A stretch of DNA of 27,828 nt from 66-474 sp036278635 (lineage in GTDB: Bacteria > Pseudomonadota > Gammaproteobacteria > Xanthomonadales > Rhodanobacteraceae): the NCBI GenBank assembly GCA_036278635.1, contig DASUKQ010000016.1, positions 1 through 27,828 on the forward strand, written 5' to 3'. Made by a program: the position numbers and the translations under genes. Under the pieces are notes generated by a model that was not told where the DNA came from, did no database searches, and saw only the letters and a program-made list of their open reading frames with translations. Below, piece by piece: positions 16,029-23,660 of the stretch; positions within the stretch are counted from its first letter, which is position 1, and each line of letters starts with the position of its first letter.

Positions 16029-18425
16029 ATGCGCTGGGTTCGGCGGATCGCGGTCGCGCTGATCGTCATCATCGTCATCGCGTTTGCGATCGGCTGGCGC
16101 CTGCTGGCGAGCAGCCGCCCCCAGTCGGACGGTAGCGTCGACGTGGCGGGACTGTCGGCGTCGGTGACGATCGTGCGTGATGCCGGCGGCATCCCGACCA
16201 TCACCGCGCGCAACCGTAGCGATCTTGCGCGGGCACTCGGTTTCCTGCACGGGCAGGAACGATTCTTCCAGATGGACCTGGAACGCCGCAACGCGGCGGG
16301 CGAACTTTCGGCGCTGTTCGGCAAGATCGCGCTGAAGGTCGACAAGAACCATCGCAAGCACCGCTTCCGCGCGCTGGCCCAACGCGAAATCGCCATGCTC
16401 CCGCTGGAGCAGCGCAAGCTGATCGACGCCTACACCGCCGGCGTCAACGCGGGCCTTGCACACCTGTCCGTGCGTCCCTGGGAATACCTGCTGCTGGGCG
16501 TCGAGCCACAACGGTGGACCGACGCCGACACGGTATTGACCATCGATGCGATGTATTTCGATCTCAACCAGAACGGGGACAATGCGCGCGAGCTGAACAT
16601 CGGGCGTTTGCGAGCCGTGTTGCCGAGGCCGCTTGCCGATTTTCTCGTGGCCCCCGCGCCGCGCTGGGAAGCGCCGATGCTGGGTGGCCCTTCGCAGCCG
16701 GTTCCGATGCCCGCTGCGTCCGTCTTCGATTTGCACGCAACACCCGTTCAAAAGGTTGCGTCGTTACGCGGCGCGCGCGCCGTCGCGCGCTCCAACACCA
16801 CCAATACCGGCATCGGCAGCAACGGCTTCGCGGTGGGCGGCAGGCTCACAGGCGGCGCGGCGCTGCTGGCGAACGATCCGCACCTGCACCTGCGCGTCCC
16901 GAACATCTGGTATCGCGCGCGGTTGCGCTATCCGGATCCTGCCGACTCGTCGAAGTTGGTCGACTTGAACGGAGTGACGTTGCCCGGGGCCCCCGCGCTG
17001 GTGATCGGCAGCAACGGCCACATCGCATGGGGCTTCACCAACAGCGAAGGCGACTGGATGGACTGGGTGCGAGTGGTCCGCGACCCGCACGATCCGTCGC
17101 GTTACAGGACGCCGCACGGCTGGGCGACGATCACCACACACGACGAAACCATCCACGTGAAGGGTGCGCCCGACGTGCACATGACCGTCGAGGACACCAT
17201 CTGGGGGCCGATCATGGCCAGGGACGTGGATGGTTCGCCGCTGGCGCTGGCGTGGATCGCGCAGGATCCGCGCGCGGTGAATCTCAACCTCATGAAGCTC
17301 GAAACCGCGACCACGGTGAGCCAGGCGTTGGCGCTCGCGCCGACGATGGGGGTCCCACCGCAGAACCTCGTGGTCGCCGACGCCCGGGGAAACATCGGCT
17401 GGAGCATCGCCGGCAGTGCGATCCCGTTGCGCGCGGGTTTCGATCCGTCCGCCCCGGCCGACTGGTCGCAGCCCGGCACCGGCTGGACGGGGTTCGCCAC
17501 GCCCGCGCAGGATCCGCGCATCGTGAACCCGGCCGATTCGCGCATCTGGACCGCCAACCAGCGCATCGTCGGCGGCGCCGCGCTGCAATTGCTCGGCGAC
17601 GGCGGCTACGACCAGGGCGCGCGCGCGCAACAGATCCGCGATGACCTCGGCACGCGCGACCGCTTCACCCCACGCGACATGCTGGCCATCCAGCTCGATG
17701 ACCGCGCATTGTTTCTCGCGCGCTGGCAGAAGCTGCTGCTGGGCGTGCTGGCGAGCACCCGGGATCCGGAGATCCGTGCGCTGGCGCCGTTCGTGCGCGA
17801 CTGGAAGGCACGCGCCGCCACCGACAGCGTCGGCTACCGCATCGTGCGGATGTTCCGCGACCAGGTGCGCGAAAACGCGCTGGCGCCGTTCGCCGCGCGG
17901 GCCGCGGCGAAATGGAAGGACTTCCGGTGGCCGACCCCCGCGGTCGGCGAGTACGCGGCGTGGACACTGGTGACGCAAAAGCCGGCATGGCTGCTCGATC
18001 CGAAATACCGCACCTGGGACGTGCTGCTCGCCGACTCGGCGCGCGAGGTGGCGGAGAAACTTGCAAACATTCCCGGTCCGCTGGCTTCAAAAACCTGGGG
18101 CCAACGCAACACCGCAGCGATCGACAACCCGCTGTCGGTCGCACTGCCGGGATGGCTGGCGCGCTTCGCCGACATGCCCCACGATCCGCTTGCCGGCGAC
18201 AACGACATGCCGCGTGTCCTGCACCCGTCTTTCGGCGCATCGATGCGCATGAGCGTGCAACCCGGCAACGAGGCGCACGGCATCCTCGAAATGCCAGCCG
18301 GCCAGTCCGACAATCCGCTGTCACCCTGGTTCGGCAAGGGCCACGAAGCCTGGTTGCACGGCAAGCCGTCGCCATTGCTGCCGGGCCCGGCCAGGTACCA
18401 CCTTGTCCTGCAACCCGCGCGCTGA
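16029..18425 (+). CDS. Penicillin/AHL acylase-family Ntn hydrolase
   Basis: 798-residue precursor of an N-terminal-nucleophile amidase of the penicillin acylase family (penicillin G, cephalosporin and acyl-homoserine-lactone acylases). A hydrophobic signal or anchor segment (residues 6-28, IAVALIVIIVIAFAIGWRLL) directs it to the periplasm. The alpha chain contains GIPTITARNRSDLARALGFL, HGQERFFQMDLERR. The self-cleavage site is GSNGFAVGG, making Ser264 the new N-terminus and nucleophile of the beta chain. Other family elements are LLANDPHL (about 278-285), the beta-chain Asn region SNGHIAWGFTNSEGDW and WTANQRIVGG. The start is ATG 16029 with AAGGA 7 nt upstream; an upstream ATG at 15936 lies in the repeat and is rejected. 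Substrate (beta-lactam, AHL, other N-acyl compound) cannot be told from sequence. It is followed after about 80 bp by a phosphodiester glycosidase. Confidence 0.94.
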   Translation: MRWVRRIAVALIVIIVIAFAIGWRLLASSRPQSDGSVDVAGLSASVTIVRDAGGIPTITARNRSDLARALGFLHGQERFFQMDLERRNAAGELSALFGKIALKVDKNHRKHRFRALAQREIAMLPLEQRKLIDAYTAGVNAGLAHLSVRPWEYLLLGVEPQRWTDADTVLTIDAMYFDLNQNGDNARELNIGRLRAVLPRPLADFLVAPAPRWEAPMLGGPSQPVPMPAASVFDLHATPVQKVASLRGARAVARSNTTNTGIGSNGFAVGGRLTGGAALLANDPHLHLRVPNIWYRARLRYPDPADSSKLVDLNGVTLPGAPALVIGSNGHIAWGFTNSEGDWMDWVRVVRDPHDPSRYRTPHGWATITTHDETIHVKGAPDVHMTVEDTIWGPIMARDVDGSPLALAWIAQDPRAVNLNLMKLETATTVSQALALAPTMGVPPQNLVVADARGNIGWSIAGSAIPLRAGFDPSAPADWSQPGTGWTGFATPAQDPRIVNPADSRIWTANQRIVGGAALQLLGDGGYDQGARAQQIRDDLGTRDRFTPRDMLAIQLDDRALFLARWQKLLLGVLASTRDPEIRALAPFVRDWKARAATDSVGYRIVRMFRDQVRENALAPFAARAAAKWKDFRWPTPAVGEYAAWTLVTQKPAWLLDPKYRTWDVLLADSAREVAEKLANIPGPLASKTWGQRNTAAIDNPLSVALPGWLARFADMPHDPLAGDNDMPRVLHPSFGASMRMSVQPGNEAHGILEMPAGQSDNPLSPWFGKGHEAWLHGKPSPLLPGPARYHLVLQPAR

Positions 18426-18505
18426 CGCGCCTCGGGCCGCATGGCTGAACGCACGTCGCGACCGTGGCTTGCATCGCCCCATCCACTACGGTGACCATCG
18501 ACCCC

Positions 18506-19315
18506 GTGAAACGGTTTTGCTCCACCATCACCCGTCGCATCGCGCTGGCGTCCCGCCTGGCCCTGATCGCAGTGCTCGCATTGCCCGCCGCGTGCGCGAA
18601 TGCATCGCACGGCGTCGCCAGCCACGACGTCACGTTCGACAACGTGCATTTTCGGGTCGTGACGATCGACCTCGCCAGGGCGCAACTCGATTTGCACTGG
18701 CGCGACCCCGCCACCGGCAAACCGTTCGCCAGCATCCACGAGCTGCAACTTTGGGGTGCGCGGCATGGGCAGCGAATGCTGTTCGCCGCCAATGCGGGCA
18801 TCTATGACGCGCGCGGCGAACCGCTGGGTCTGCATGTCGAGCAAGGCAGGACCGTCAAGCCGCTCAACACCGCGCACGGCGACCCCGCCGCCGGCAACTT
18901 CTCGCTGCTCCCGAATGGCGTGTTCGCGGTCGACGCGAACGGGCGCGCCTCGGTGCAAACGACCGACGCCTTCGCAAAAAGCGGCGTCCAGCCCCGCATC
19001 GCCACCCAGTCGGGCCCGATGCTGGTGATCGATGGGCAAGTCAATCCGGAATTCGTGGCCGATTCGGACAGCATGAAGTGGCGCAGCGGCGTGTGCGCGC
19101 CGGAACCCGGCAAGGTCGTCTTCGCGGTCAGCACCGCGCCGGTGAATTTCCATACCTTCGCGACGCTGTTCCGCGACAAACTCGGCTGCCGGGATGCGCT
19201 GTACCTCGATGGCACGCTTTCGCAAATCTATACCGACGGCAACTACTACGGCGCACCCGCGTTCATGGTGAAACCCTACGCCGGCATCTTCTCGGTGTTT
19301 TTGCCGGCCAGGTAG
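18506..19315 (+). CDS. Phosphodiester glycosidase family protein (NAGPA/DUF2233, YigE-like)
   Basis: About 269 residues. The family removes sugar residues from phosphodiester-linked glycans; the mammalian member is the mannose-6-phosphate uncovering enzyme, and E. coli YigE is a homologue of unknown role. Visible signature pieces: MLFAANAGIYDARGEPLGLH, NFSLLPNGVFAVD, TQSGPMLVIDGQVN and the terminal DALYLDGTLSQIY. The N-terminus KRFCSTITRRIALASRLALI followed by AVLALPAACANA is a signal peptide, possibly a lipoprotein type around LPAAC. No ATG is available; the GTG at 18506 is preferred since it gives a compact signal peptide and GGTGA lies 11 nt upstream, but GTG at 18464 (14 more residues) is possible. 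It follows the acylase by 80 bp and precedes a methyltransferase by 84 bp on the same strand. The substrate is unknown. Confidence 0.82.
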   Translation: MKRFCSTITRRIALASRLALIAVLALPAACANASHGVASHDVTFDNVHFRVVTIDLARAQLDLHWRDPATGKPFASIHELQLWGARHGQRMLFAANAGIYDARGEPLGLHVEQGRTVKPLNTAHGDPAAGNFSLLPNGVFAVDANGRASVQTTDAFAKSGVQPRIATQSGPMLVIDGQVNPEFVADSDSMKWRSGVCAPEPGKVVFAVSTAPVNFHTFATLFRDKLGCRDALYLDGTLSQIYTDGNYYGAPAFMVKPYAGIFSVFLPAR

Positions 19316-19399
19316 CCGGCCCGCAGGTTCCGGTTCGGCCCACACGGCATGCGCCACGGCAGTCGTCGTCGCTGGCACGTGCCCCGACCAGGAGGCCCG

Positions 19400-20077
19400 A
19401 TGGCACCCGACCCATCCGGAGTCCGACGACTCTACGAGCAACGCGCCGACCGCTATCTTGCATTCGTCCGCTTCTTCCACAGTCGCCGCGGGTTGCAGGC
19501 GCTGCTGGAGCGCACGGATCTGCTGCGGCCGCGCATGCAGGTCCTCGACGCGGGGTGCGGCGCCGGCTTGGCGACCTTCGCGCTGCTGGACGCACTCGAG
19601 GCGCGCCGCGTCGAACCCGGCACGGTGGATGCCTTCGACCTGACGCCCGCGATGCTCGCGCGCTTTCGCGACGAATTGGCGGCGCGCGGCCTTCGCAAAC
19701 GGGTGGAAATGCGCGAGGCGAACATTCTTGACGAGACCGCACTGCCGGATACATGGACCGGATACGACCTGGTGGTCTCGACCTCGATGCTGGAATACCT
19801 GCCGCGCGAGCGGCTGGCGCAGGCCCTGACAATGCTGCGCCGGCGCATGTCGCCGCAAGGACACCTGCTGGCAATGGTCACGCGCAGATCGCCGGAGGCC
19901 AAGGTGCTGATCGAATGGGGCTGGCACGCGGAGCGCTACTCGGCCGGCGAACTGCGTGACCGGTTCACGCAGGCGGGTTTCAGGCAGCTCGATTTCGTGC
20001 GTTTCCCGCTGCGCCACGGCTGGCTCAACCGTGCCAACCACGTGGTCATCGCGACGCCGCCAGCAGCCTTCGCATGA
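19400..20077 (+). CDS. SAM-dependent class I methyltransferase
   Basis: 225-residue cytoplasmic Rossmann-fold methyltransferase. Motif I, VLDAGCGAGLATFAL (about 47-61), binds S-adenosylmethionine; an acidic residue follows in VDAFDLTPAMLARF (about 74-87); motif IV is YDLVVSTSMLEYLP (about 123-136); and the post-motif HLLAMVTRRSPE precedes a typical C-terminal GWHAERYSAGELRDRF...AGF element. The N-terminal helix VRRLYEQRADRYLAFVRFF is like those of UbiE-type enzymes acting on small molecules. The ATG at 19400 has an ideal AGGAGG 4-5 nt upstream, which overrules the longer frame starting at 19349. The last 32 bp overlap the converging dapE gene. Substrate not identifiable; a UbiE/Coq5-like quinone role is not supported. 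Confidence 0.9.
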   Translation: MAPDPSGVRRLYEQRADRYLAFVRFFHSRRGLQALLERTDLLRPRMQVLDAGCGAGLATFALLDALEARRVEPGTVDAFDLTPAMLARFRDELAARGLRKRVEMREANILDETALPDTWTGYDLVVSTSMLEYLPRERLAQALTMLRRRMSPQGHLLAMVTRRSPEAKVLIEWGWHAERYSAGELRDRFTQAGFRQLDFVRFPLRHGWLNRANHVVIATPPAAFA

Positions 20078-21188
20078 TCTGCAAGTGGATCGCCGGCAGC
20101 CGTTCCAGGTCGCTTATGGCAATGCATTCGTCGATCTTGTGGATGGTGGCGTTGACCGGGCCGATCTCGACGACTTCGGCGCCGAGCGGCGCGATGAAAC
20201 GACCGTCGGACGTGCCGCCACCGGTGCTGGCCTCCGGTTCGATGCCGCACAGCTCGCGGCAAACGGCGATCACGGTCTCCCGCAGGCGGCCGCCTGCGGG
20301 CGAGTGGAATGGCTCGCCGGAGAGGTTCCAGTCGATCGCGTAGTCGAGCGCATGCTGTTCGAGGATGGCCTCGGTCCGCTCCCGCAGCGACGCCGCGCTG
20401 CTGGCGGTGCCGAAGCGGAAATTGAAGTGCGCGACGAGCGAGCCGGGAACCACGTTGTACGCACCGGTTCCGGCGTTGACGTTGGAGACCTGGAACGATG
20501 TCGGCGGGAAATCGTCGTTGCCCCCGTCCCAGGTCGTGCCGGCGAGTTCGGCCAGCGGGGGCGCGAACAGGTGGATCGGATTGCGTGCCAGCTGCGGATA
20601 CGCGACGTGGCCCTGCACACCGCGCACGGTGAGCACGCCCGAAAGCGAACCGCGCCGGCCGACGCGGATCAGGTCGCCGAGTTTTTCCTTCGCGGTCGGC
20701 TCGCCAACAAGGCACCAGTCGATGCGTTGGCCGGTGTCCCGAAAATACTGCGCGACCCGGCGCACGCCATCGAGATTGCTCGGGCCTTCCTCGTCGGACG
20801 TCAGCAACAGCGCGACGGTGCCGGCGTGGTCCGGGTGGGCGGTGGCGAATTGCTCCAGCGCAACGACCATCGCGGCGACCCCGGATTTCATGTCCGCCGC
20901 ACCGCGTCCGTACAACTTGTCGTCGCGAACGGTCGGCTCGAACGGCTTCGATGTCCAGTCGGCTTCGGGGCCGCTCGGCACGACGTCCACATGACCAAGG
21001 AACGCGAGCACCGGCCCGCCGGCGCCGTGGGTCGCCCACAGGTTCGAGACCTCGCCGTAGCGCAGGCGTTCGCAACGGAAGCCCGCGCGTTCCAGCCGCG
21101 AGGCAAGCAGCGCCATGCAGCCCGCGTCATCCGGGGTCAGTGAGCGGCGGCGGATCAATTCACAAGCGAGATCGACGACTTCGGACAT
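20046..21188 (-). CDS. dapE: Succinyl-diaminopimelate desuccinylase
   Basis: 380 residues (E. coli DapE 375). Di-zinc M20 peptidase-family enzyme that hydrolyses N-succinyl-LL-diaminopimelate to LL-diaminopimelate and succinate, supplying lysine and peptidoglycan. Ligand motifs: GHVDVVPSG with His66 and Asp68, GRGAADMKSG with Asp99, SDEEGPS with Glu133/Glu134, GEPT (Glu near 162) and the C-terminal NATIHKIDE histidine. STGGGTSDGRF is the conserved substrate loop. The ATG at 21188 is chosen since MSEVVDLACELI aligns with the family start; a TTG at 21209 would add seven residues; no strong Shine-Dalgarno for either. It is the most downstream gene of the minus-strand block, 134 bp after the VIT gene, with a palindrome in the gap. 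In E. coli dapE directly follows yffB; here the VIT gene is inserted between them. Confidence 0.96.
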   Translation of the reverse strand: MSEVVDLACELIRRRSLTPDDAGCMALLASRLERAGFRCERLRYGEVSNLWATHGAGGPVLAFLGHVDVVPSGPEADWTSKPFEPTVRDDKLYGRGAADMKSGVAAMVVALEQFATAHPDHAGTVALLLTSDEEGPSNLDGVRRVAQYFRDTGQRIDWCLVGEPTAKEKLGDLIRVGRRGSLSGVLTVRGVQGHVAYPQLARNPIHLFAPPLAELAGTTWDGGNDDFPPTSFQVSNVNAGTGAYNVVPGSLVAHFNFRFGTASSAASLRERTEAILEQHALDYAIDWNLSGEPFHSPAGGRLRETVIAVCRELCGIEPEASTGGGTSDGRFIAPLGAEVVEIGPVNATIHKIDECIAISDLERLPAIHLQIMRRLLAASR

Positions 21189-21294
21189 GGGCGGTGGCAC
21201 GGCGAACAATCATGCGCAGCATAGCAACGACCCACGCAAATCACCGGCGTGCCTGCATGGCAGCATCTTGCAAGCGATGCACGCGGGCACTCTT

Positions 21295-21315
21295 CCCTCC
21301 CCTTGAAGGGGAGGG
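21295..21315. repeat. Perfect palindrome CCCTCCCCT / AGGGGAGGG between VIT and dapE genes
   Basis: 9-bp arms at 21295-21303 and 21307-21315 around a 3-nt loop, 7 bp past the VIT stop codon. It could stop minus-strand transcription after the VIT gene, but no T-run follows on the minus strand (GAAGAGTG), so it may instead be a dispersed palindrome of the kind also seen at 26488-26508. Confidence 0.5.
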
Positions 21316-21322
21316 TTCGTGC

Positions 21323-22387
21323 TCAACCCGTGATCACCGTACCCAGGAGATAGCCGACGCCGAAGGTAATCGCTGCCGCGGCGGCGGTGATCACGAACTG
21401 GCGCGCGATCGAGAACGCCAGGCTGCGACCGGTGAACAGCGAGGTGCCTACCGCGATCAGGCACAGCCCGACCAAGGTGGTGCCGATACTGGCGAGCATC
21501 GCGGCACGGCCGCCAAGAAAGAAATATGGCGCCACCGGGAAAATCGCGCCGAACGCGAAGAAGCAGAACGAGGACACCGCAGCGGCCCATGCCGAGCCGC
21601 CGAGTTCGGACGGATCGACGCCGAGATCCTCGCGCACCATCGTGTCCAGCGCCGTGCGCGGGGATTCCGCGAGGTGACCGGCAAGGTGCTCGGCCTGGGC
21701 GCGCCCGAGGCCCTTGTCGCGATAGATCCCGGCGATGCGGCGCACGCCTTCTTCGGGCGCCACCGCCAGCCGCTCGGCGCGCTCGGTGATCTGTGCCTGG
21801 TAGAACTCGCGCGAGCTGTTGACCGACAGCCACTCGCCCAGGGCCATCGAACAGGCGCCGGCGACCAGCCCCGCGAGTCCCGCGAGCAGTACGGCGTGGT
21901 TGCCGGTGTTGGCGCCGGCCATGCCCATCACCAGGCTGACGTTGGACACCAGGCCGTCGTTGGCACCCAGCACCGACGCGCGCAGGGTGTTGCCGCCGCC
22001 GGCACGATGCCGGTGGGTCCGGCCGATCCGCGCATCGGCCGGCACGAAATGATCGCGATGACCTTCACGATCGACCGGGGTCTCGATGTGATCGGCATGC
22101 TCCAGCCGCACCACGGTCGGCATCACGAAGCCGGTGCCGAATGTCCCCGCGAGGGCGCCGAGCACGCGCACCCGCAGGCGCGGGCGCGACGGTGGAATGT
22201 CGGCCCCGACTTCGCGCAGCCGCGCCTCCCAGAACTCGGCATTCCCGCGCTCGCCCTCGGCGATGCGGCGATACGCCCGCGCCAGCCGCGGGTCCGTGGC
22301 GACCTCGGCGAGGCGCGCGTACAGGGCCTCGTTGTCGCGCTCGACGCGGAGGTTCCTGAGGTAGTGGCGCATGCGTGGATCCGTCAT
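21323..22387 (-). CDS. VIT1/CCC1-family iron/manganese transporter with degenerate ferritin-like head
   Basis: 354-residue inner-membrane protein. Residues about 85-105 and 135-354 form the VIT1/CCC1 transporter: LRASVLGANDGLVSNVSLVM (substrate helix with conserved Asp), GACSMALGEWLSVNSSREFY (second half of the family signature), the cytosolic helical hairpin with acidic residues (ERAERLAVAPEEGVRRIAGI; LDTMVREDLGV) and three C-terminal membrane helices. Residues 1-65 look like half of a rubrerythrin/ferritin-like domain as in bacterial MbfA proteins, but the expected ExxH diiron motif reads ERGN. A His-rich stretch (EHADH, EGHRDH, THRHR) lies at about 95-127. ATG 22387 is 7 bp past the yffB stop, and GGGTGA overlapping that stop serves as Shine-Dalgarno, so both genes are co-translated. 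It probably exports Fe or Mn; the metal is not determinable here. Confidence 0.9.
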   Translation of the reverse strand: MTDPRMRHYLRNLRVERDNEALYARLAEVATDPRLARAYRRIAEGERGNAEFWEARLREVGADIPPSRPRLRVRVLGALAGTFGTGFVMPTVVRLEHADHIETPVDREGHRDHFVPADARIGRTHRHRAGGGNTLRASVLGANDGLVSNVSLVMGMAGANTGNHAVLLAGLAGLVAGACSMALGEWLSVNSSREFYQAQITERAERLAVAPEEGVRRIAGIYRDKGLGRAQAEHLAGHLAESPRTALDTMVREDLGVDPSELGGSAWAAAVSSFCFFAFGAIFPVAPYFFLGGRAAMLASIGTTLVGLCLIAVGTSLFTGRSLAFSIARQFVITAAAAAITFGVGYLLGTVITG

Positions 22388-22394
22388 GCCGGTG

Positions 22395-22751
22395 TCACCC
22401 GCCGAACAATTTCTTGAACGCGTTGTCGCTGAAACCCACGTTGACGTCGCCGTCCCCGCGCACGACGACGGGCCGCCGGATCAGGGCGGGATACTCCTTC
22501 AGCAGCAGCGTCCACTCGGGATCGCTCGCCGGGTTCTTGCGTTGCGGCAGCAGGTTGCGCCACGTGGTCGAGGATTTGTTGACAAGCTTTTCCCAACCGC
22601 CGAGCTGCCGCGCCCAGTCCTTCAACGTCGCCGCCGGAACGGGGTGCGCGCGGTAATCGACGAAGACGTATTCGACGCCGAAACGGTCCAGCCAGTTGCG
22701 CGCCTTGCGGCAGGTATCGCAGGTGGGAAGGCCATGGAGGGTCACGGTCAT
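22395..22751 (-). CDS. yffB: ArsC/Spx-family protein, YffB type
   Basis: 118-residue thioredoxin-fold protein of the ArsC/Spx/YffB family. The N-terminus TVTLHGLPTCDTCRKARNWL carries the CxxC at Cys11/Cys14, followed by EYVFVDYRAHPV, LKDWARQLGGWEKLVNKSS (thin insertion helix), TTWRNLL and RRPVVVRGDGDVNVGFSD, all YffB hallmarks. YffB proteins are glutathione-linked thiol proteins of unclear substrate; true arsenate reductases have a different arginine set. ATG 22751 has CGGAG 7 nt upstream. The gene lies between dapD and the VIT gene; linkage of yffB to dapE is seen in E. coli and many gammaproteobacteria. Not expected to be an RNA-polymerase-binding Spx, which is a Firmicutes function. Confidence 0.9.
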   Translation of the reverse strand: MTVTLHGLPTCDTCRKARNWLDRFGVEYVFVDYRAHPVPAATLKDWARQLGGWEKLVNKSSTTWRNLLPQRKNPASDPEWTLLLKEYPALIRRPVVVRGDGDVNVGFSDNAFKKLFGG

Positions 22752-22822
22752 GCAAGACTCCGTCAGATGCAGGCGCGCGGCTGCGCGCGATGAAAGTTGC
22801 CGTCCAGGGCGAAAATTCCGGG

Positions 22823-22846
22823 GTCGCCTGCACGCAGGCTCCTACA
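22823..22846 (-). repeat. Single GTAG-type REP palindrome at the end of dapD
   Basis: On the minus strand it reads TGTAGGAGCCTGCGTGCAGG followed by CGAC: the terminal GTAG, then stem GCCTGC / GCAGGC with loop GT. It is nearly identical to the left arm of the doublet at 12413-12440 (loop CT there). The TAG of its GTAG end is the dapD stop codon. The hairpin could act as an attenuator or RNA stabiliser between dapD and yffB. Confidence 0.78.
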
Positions 22847-23660
22847 TTCGCAAGAGATCATTGATGCTCGTCTTTGCGCGCGTCGTTTCGTCCACGCGCT
22901 TGACGATCACCGCAGCGTAAAGGCTGTGCGAACCATCTGCGGCAGGCAGCGTACCGGAAACCACCACGCTGCCCGCCGGCACGCGGCCGTACGTCACCGT
23001 CCCGGTCGCGCGATCGTAGATGCGCGTGGATTGGCCCAGGTACACGCCCATCCCGAGCACGCTGCCGTGCTCGACGATCACGCCTTCGACGACTTCCGAG
23101 CGCGCGCCGACGAAACAGTCGTCCTCGATGATCGTCGGGTTGGCCTGCAGCGGTTCCAGCACGCCGCCAATGCCGACGCCGCCGGAAAGGTGCACGCGCG
23201 CGCCGATTTGCGCGCAGGAACCGACCGTGGCCCAGGTATCGACCATCGCGCCGGCGCCGACACAAGCGCCGATGTTGACGTAGCTCGGCATCAGCACCGC
23301 GTCGCGTCCGATGAACGCGCCGCGCCGCACCAGTGCGCCGGGAACGATGCGCGCGCCCGTGGCGTCGAAAACACCTGGGTCGGCCCCGGCGAAGCGCAGC
23401 GGAACCTTGTCGAACGCGGACATCGGGCCGCCGTCCATCACCCGCGTGTCGTGCGTGCGGAAATACAGGAGGATCGCGCGTTTGATCCACGCATGCACGG
23501 TCCAGCCGCCCTGCCCGTCCGGTTCCGCCACCCGCAATGCGCCGGATTCGAGGTCATCCAGCACCTGGTCCAGCGATGGCCACAACGCGCGGGCATCCGC
23601 GCCCCGCAGGGTCGTCCGTTGCTCCCACGCCGCATCGATCACCGACTGCAATTCATGCAC
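22842..23660 (-). CDS. dapD: Tetrahydrodipicolinate N-succinyltransferase
   Basis: 272 residues (E. coli DapD 274). Trimeric cytoplasmic acyltransferase that succinylates tetrahydrodipicolinate with succinyl-CoA, the first step of the succinylase branch of lysine/DAP synthesis. The left-handed beta-helix hexapeptide repeats cover about 105-215; diagnostic stretches are SYVNIGACVGAGAMVDTWAT, VGSCAQIGARVHLSGGVGIG, GVLEPLQANPTIIEDDCFVG and RSEVVEGVIVEHGSVLGMG. The start is GTG 23660 (MHELQSVIDAAW), supported by GAGGAG 7 nt upstream, though the frame is open further upstream inside glnD. It overlaps the glnD end by 8 bp (GTGCATGA), implying coupled translation. The stop codon TAG is contributed by a REP element, so the last residues (NDLLRM) end exactly at the repeat. 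DapE, the later step, is encoded about 1.7 kb downstream on the same strand. Confidence 0.97.
   Translation of the reverse strand: MHELQSVIDAAWEQRTTLRGADARALWPSLDQVLDDLESGALRVAEPDGQGGWTVHAWIKRAILLYFRTHDTRVMDGGPMSAFDKVPLRFAGADPGVFDATGARIVPGALVRRGAFIGRDAVLMPSYVNIGACVGAGAMVDTWATVGSCAQIGARVHLSGGVGIGGVLEPLQANPTIIEDDCFVGARSEVVEGVIVEHGSVLGMGVYLGQSTRIYDRATGTVTYGRVPAGSVVVSGTLPAADGSHSLYAAVIVKRVDETTRAKTSINDLLRM

Noticed and set aside
17834..20041. 735-codon minus-strand frame opposite acylase, glycosidase and methyltransferase
   Set aside because: Spans three recognised plus-strand genes and their gaps; composition is that of a shadow frame.
22395..22751. Arsenate reductase
   Set aside because: CxxC and surrounding motifs fit YffB, and no ars genes are nearby.
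22752..22841. A lysine riboswitch or leader peptide near dapD/dapE
   Set aside because: The gaps are too short and no conserved riboswitch core is seen; the only structure is the REP.
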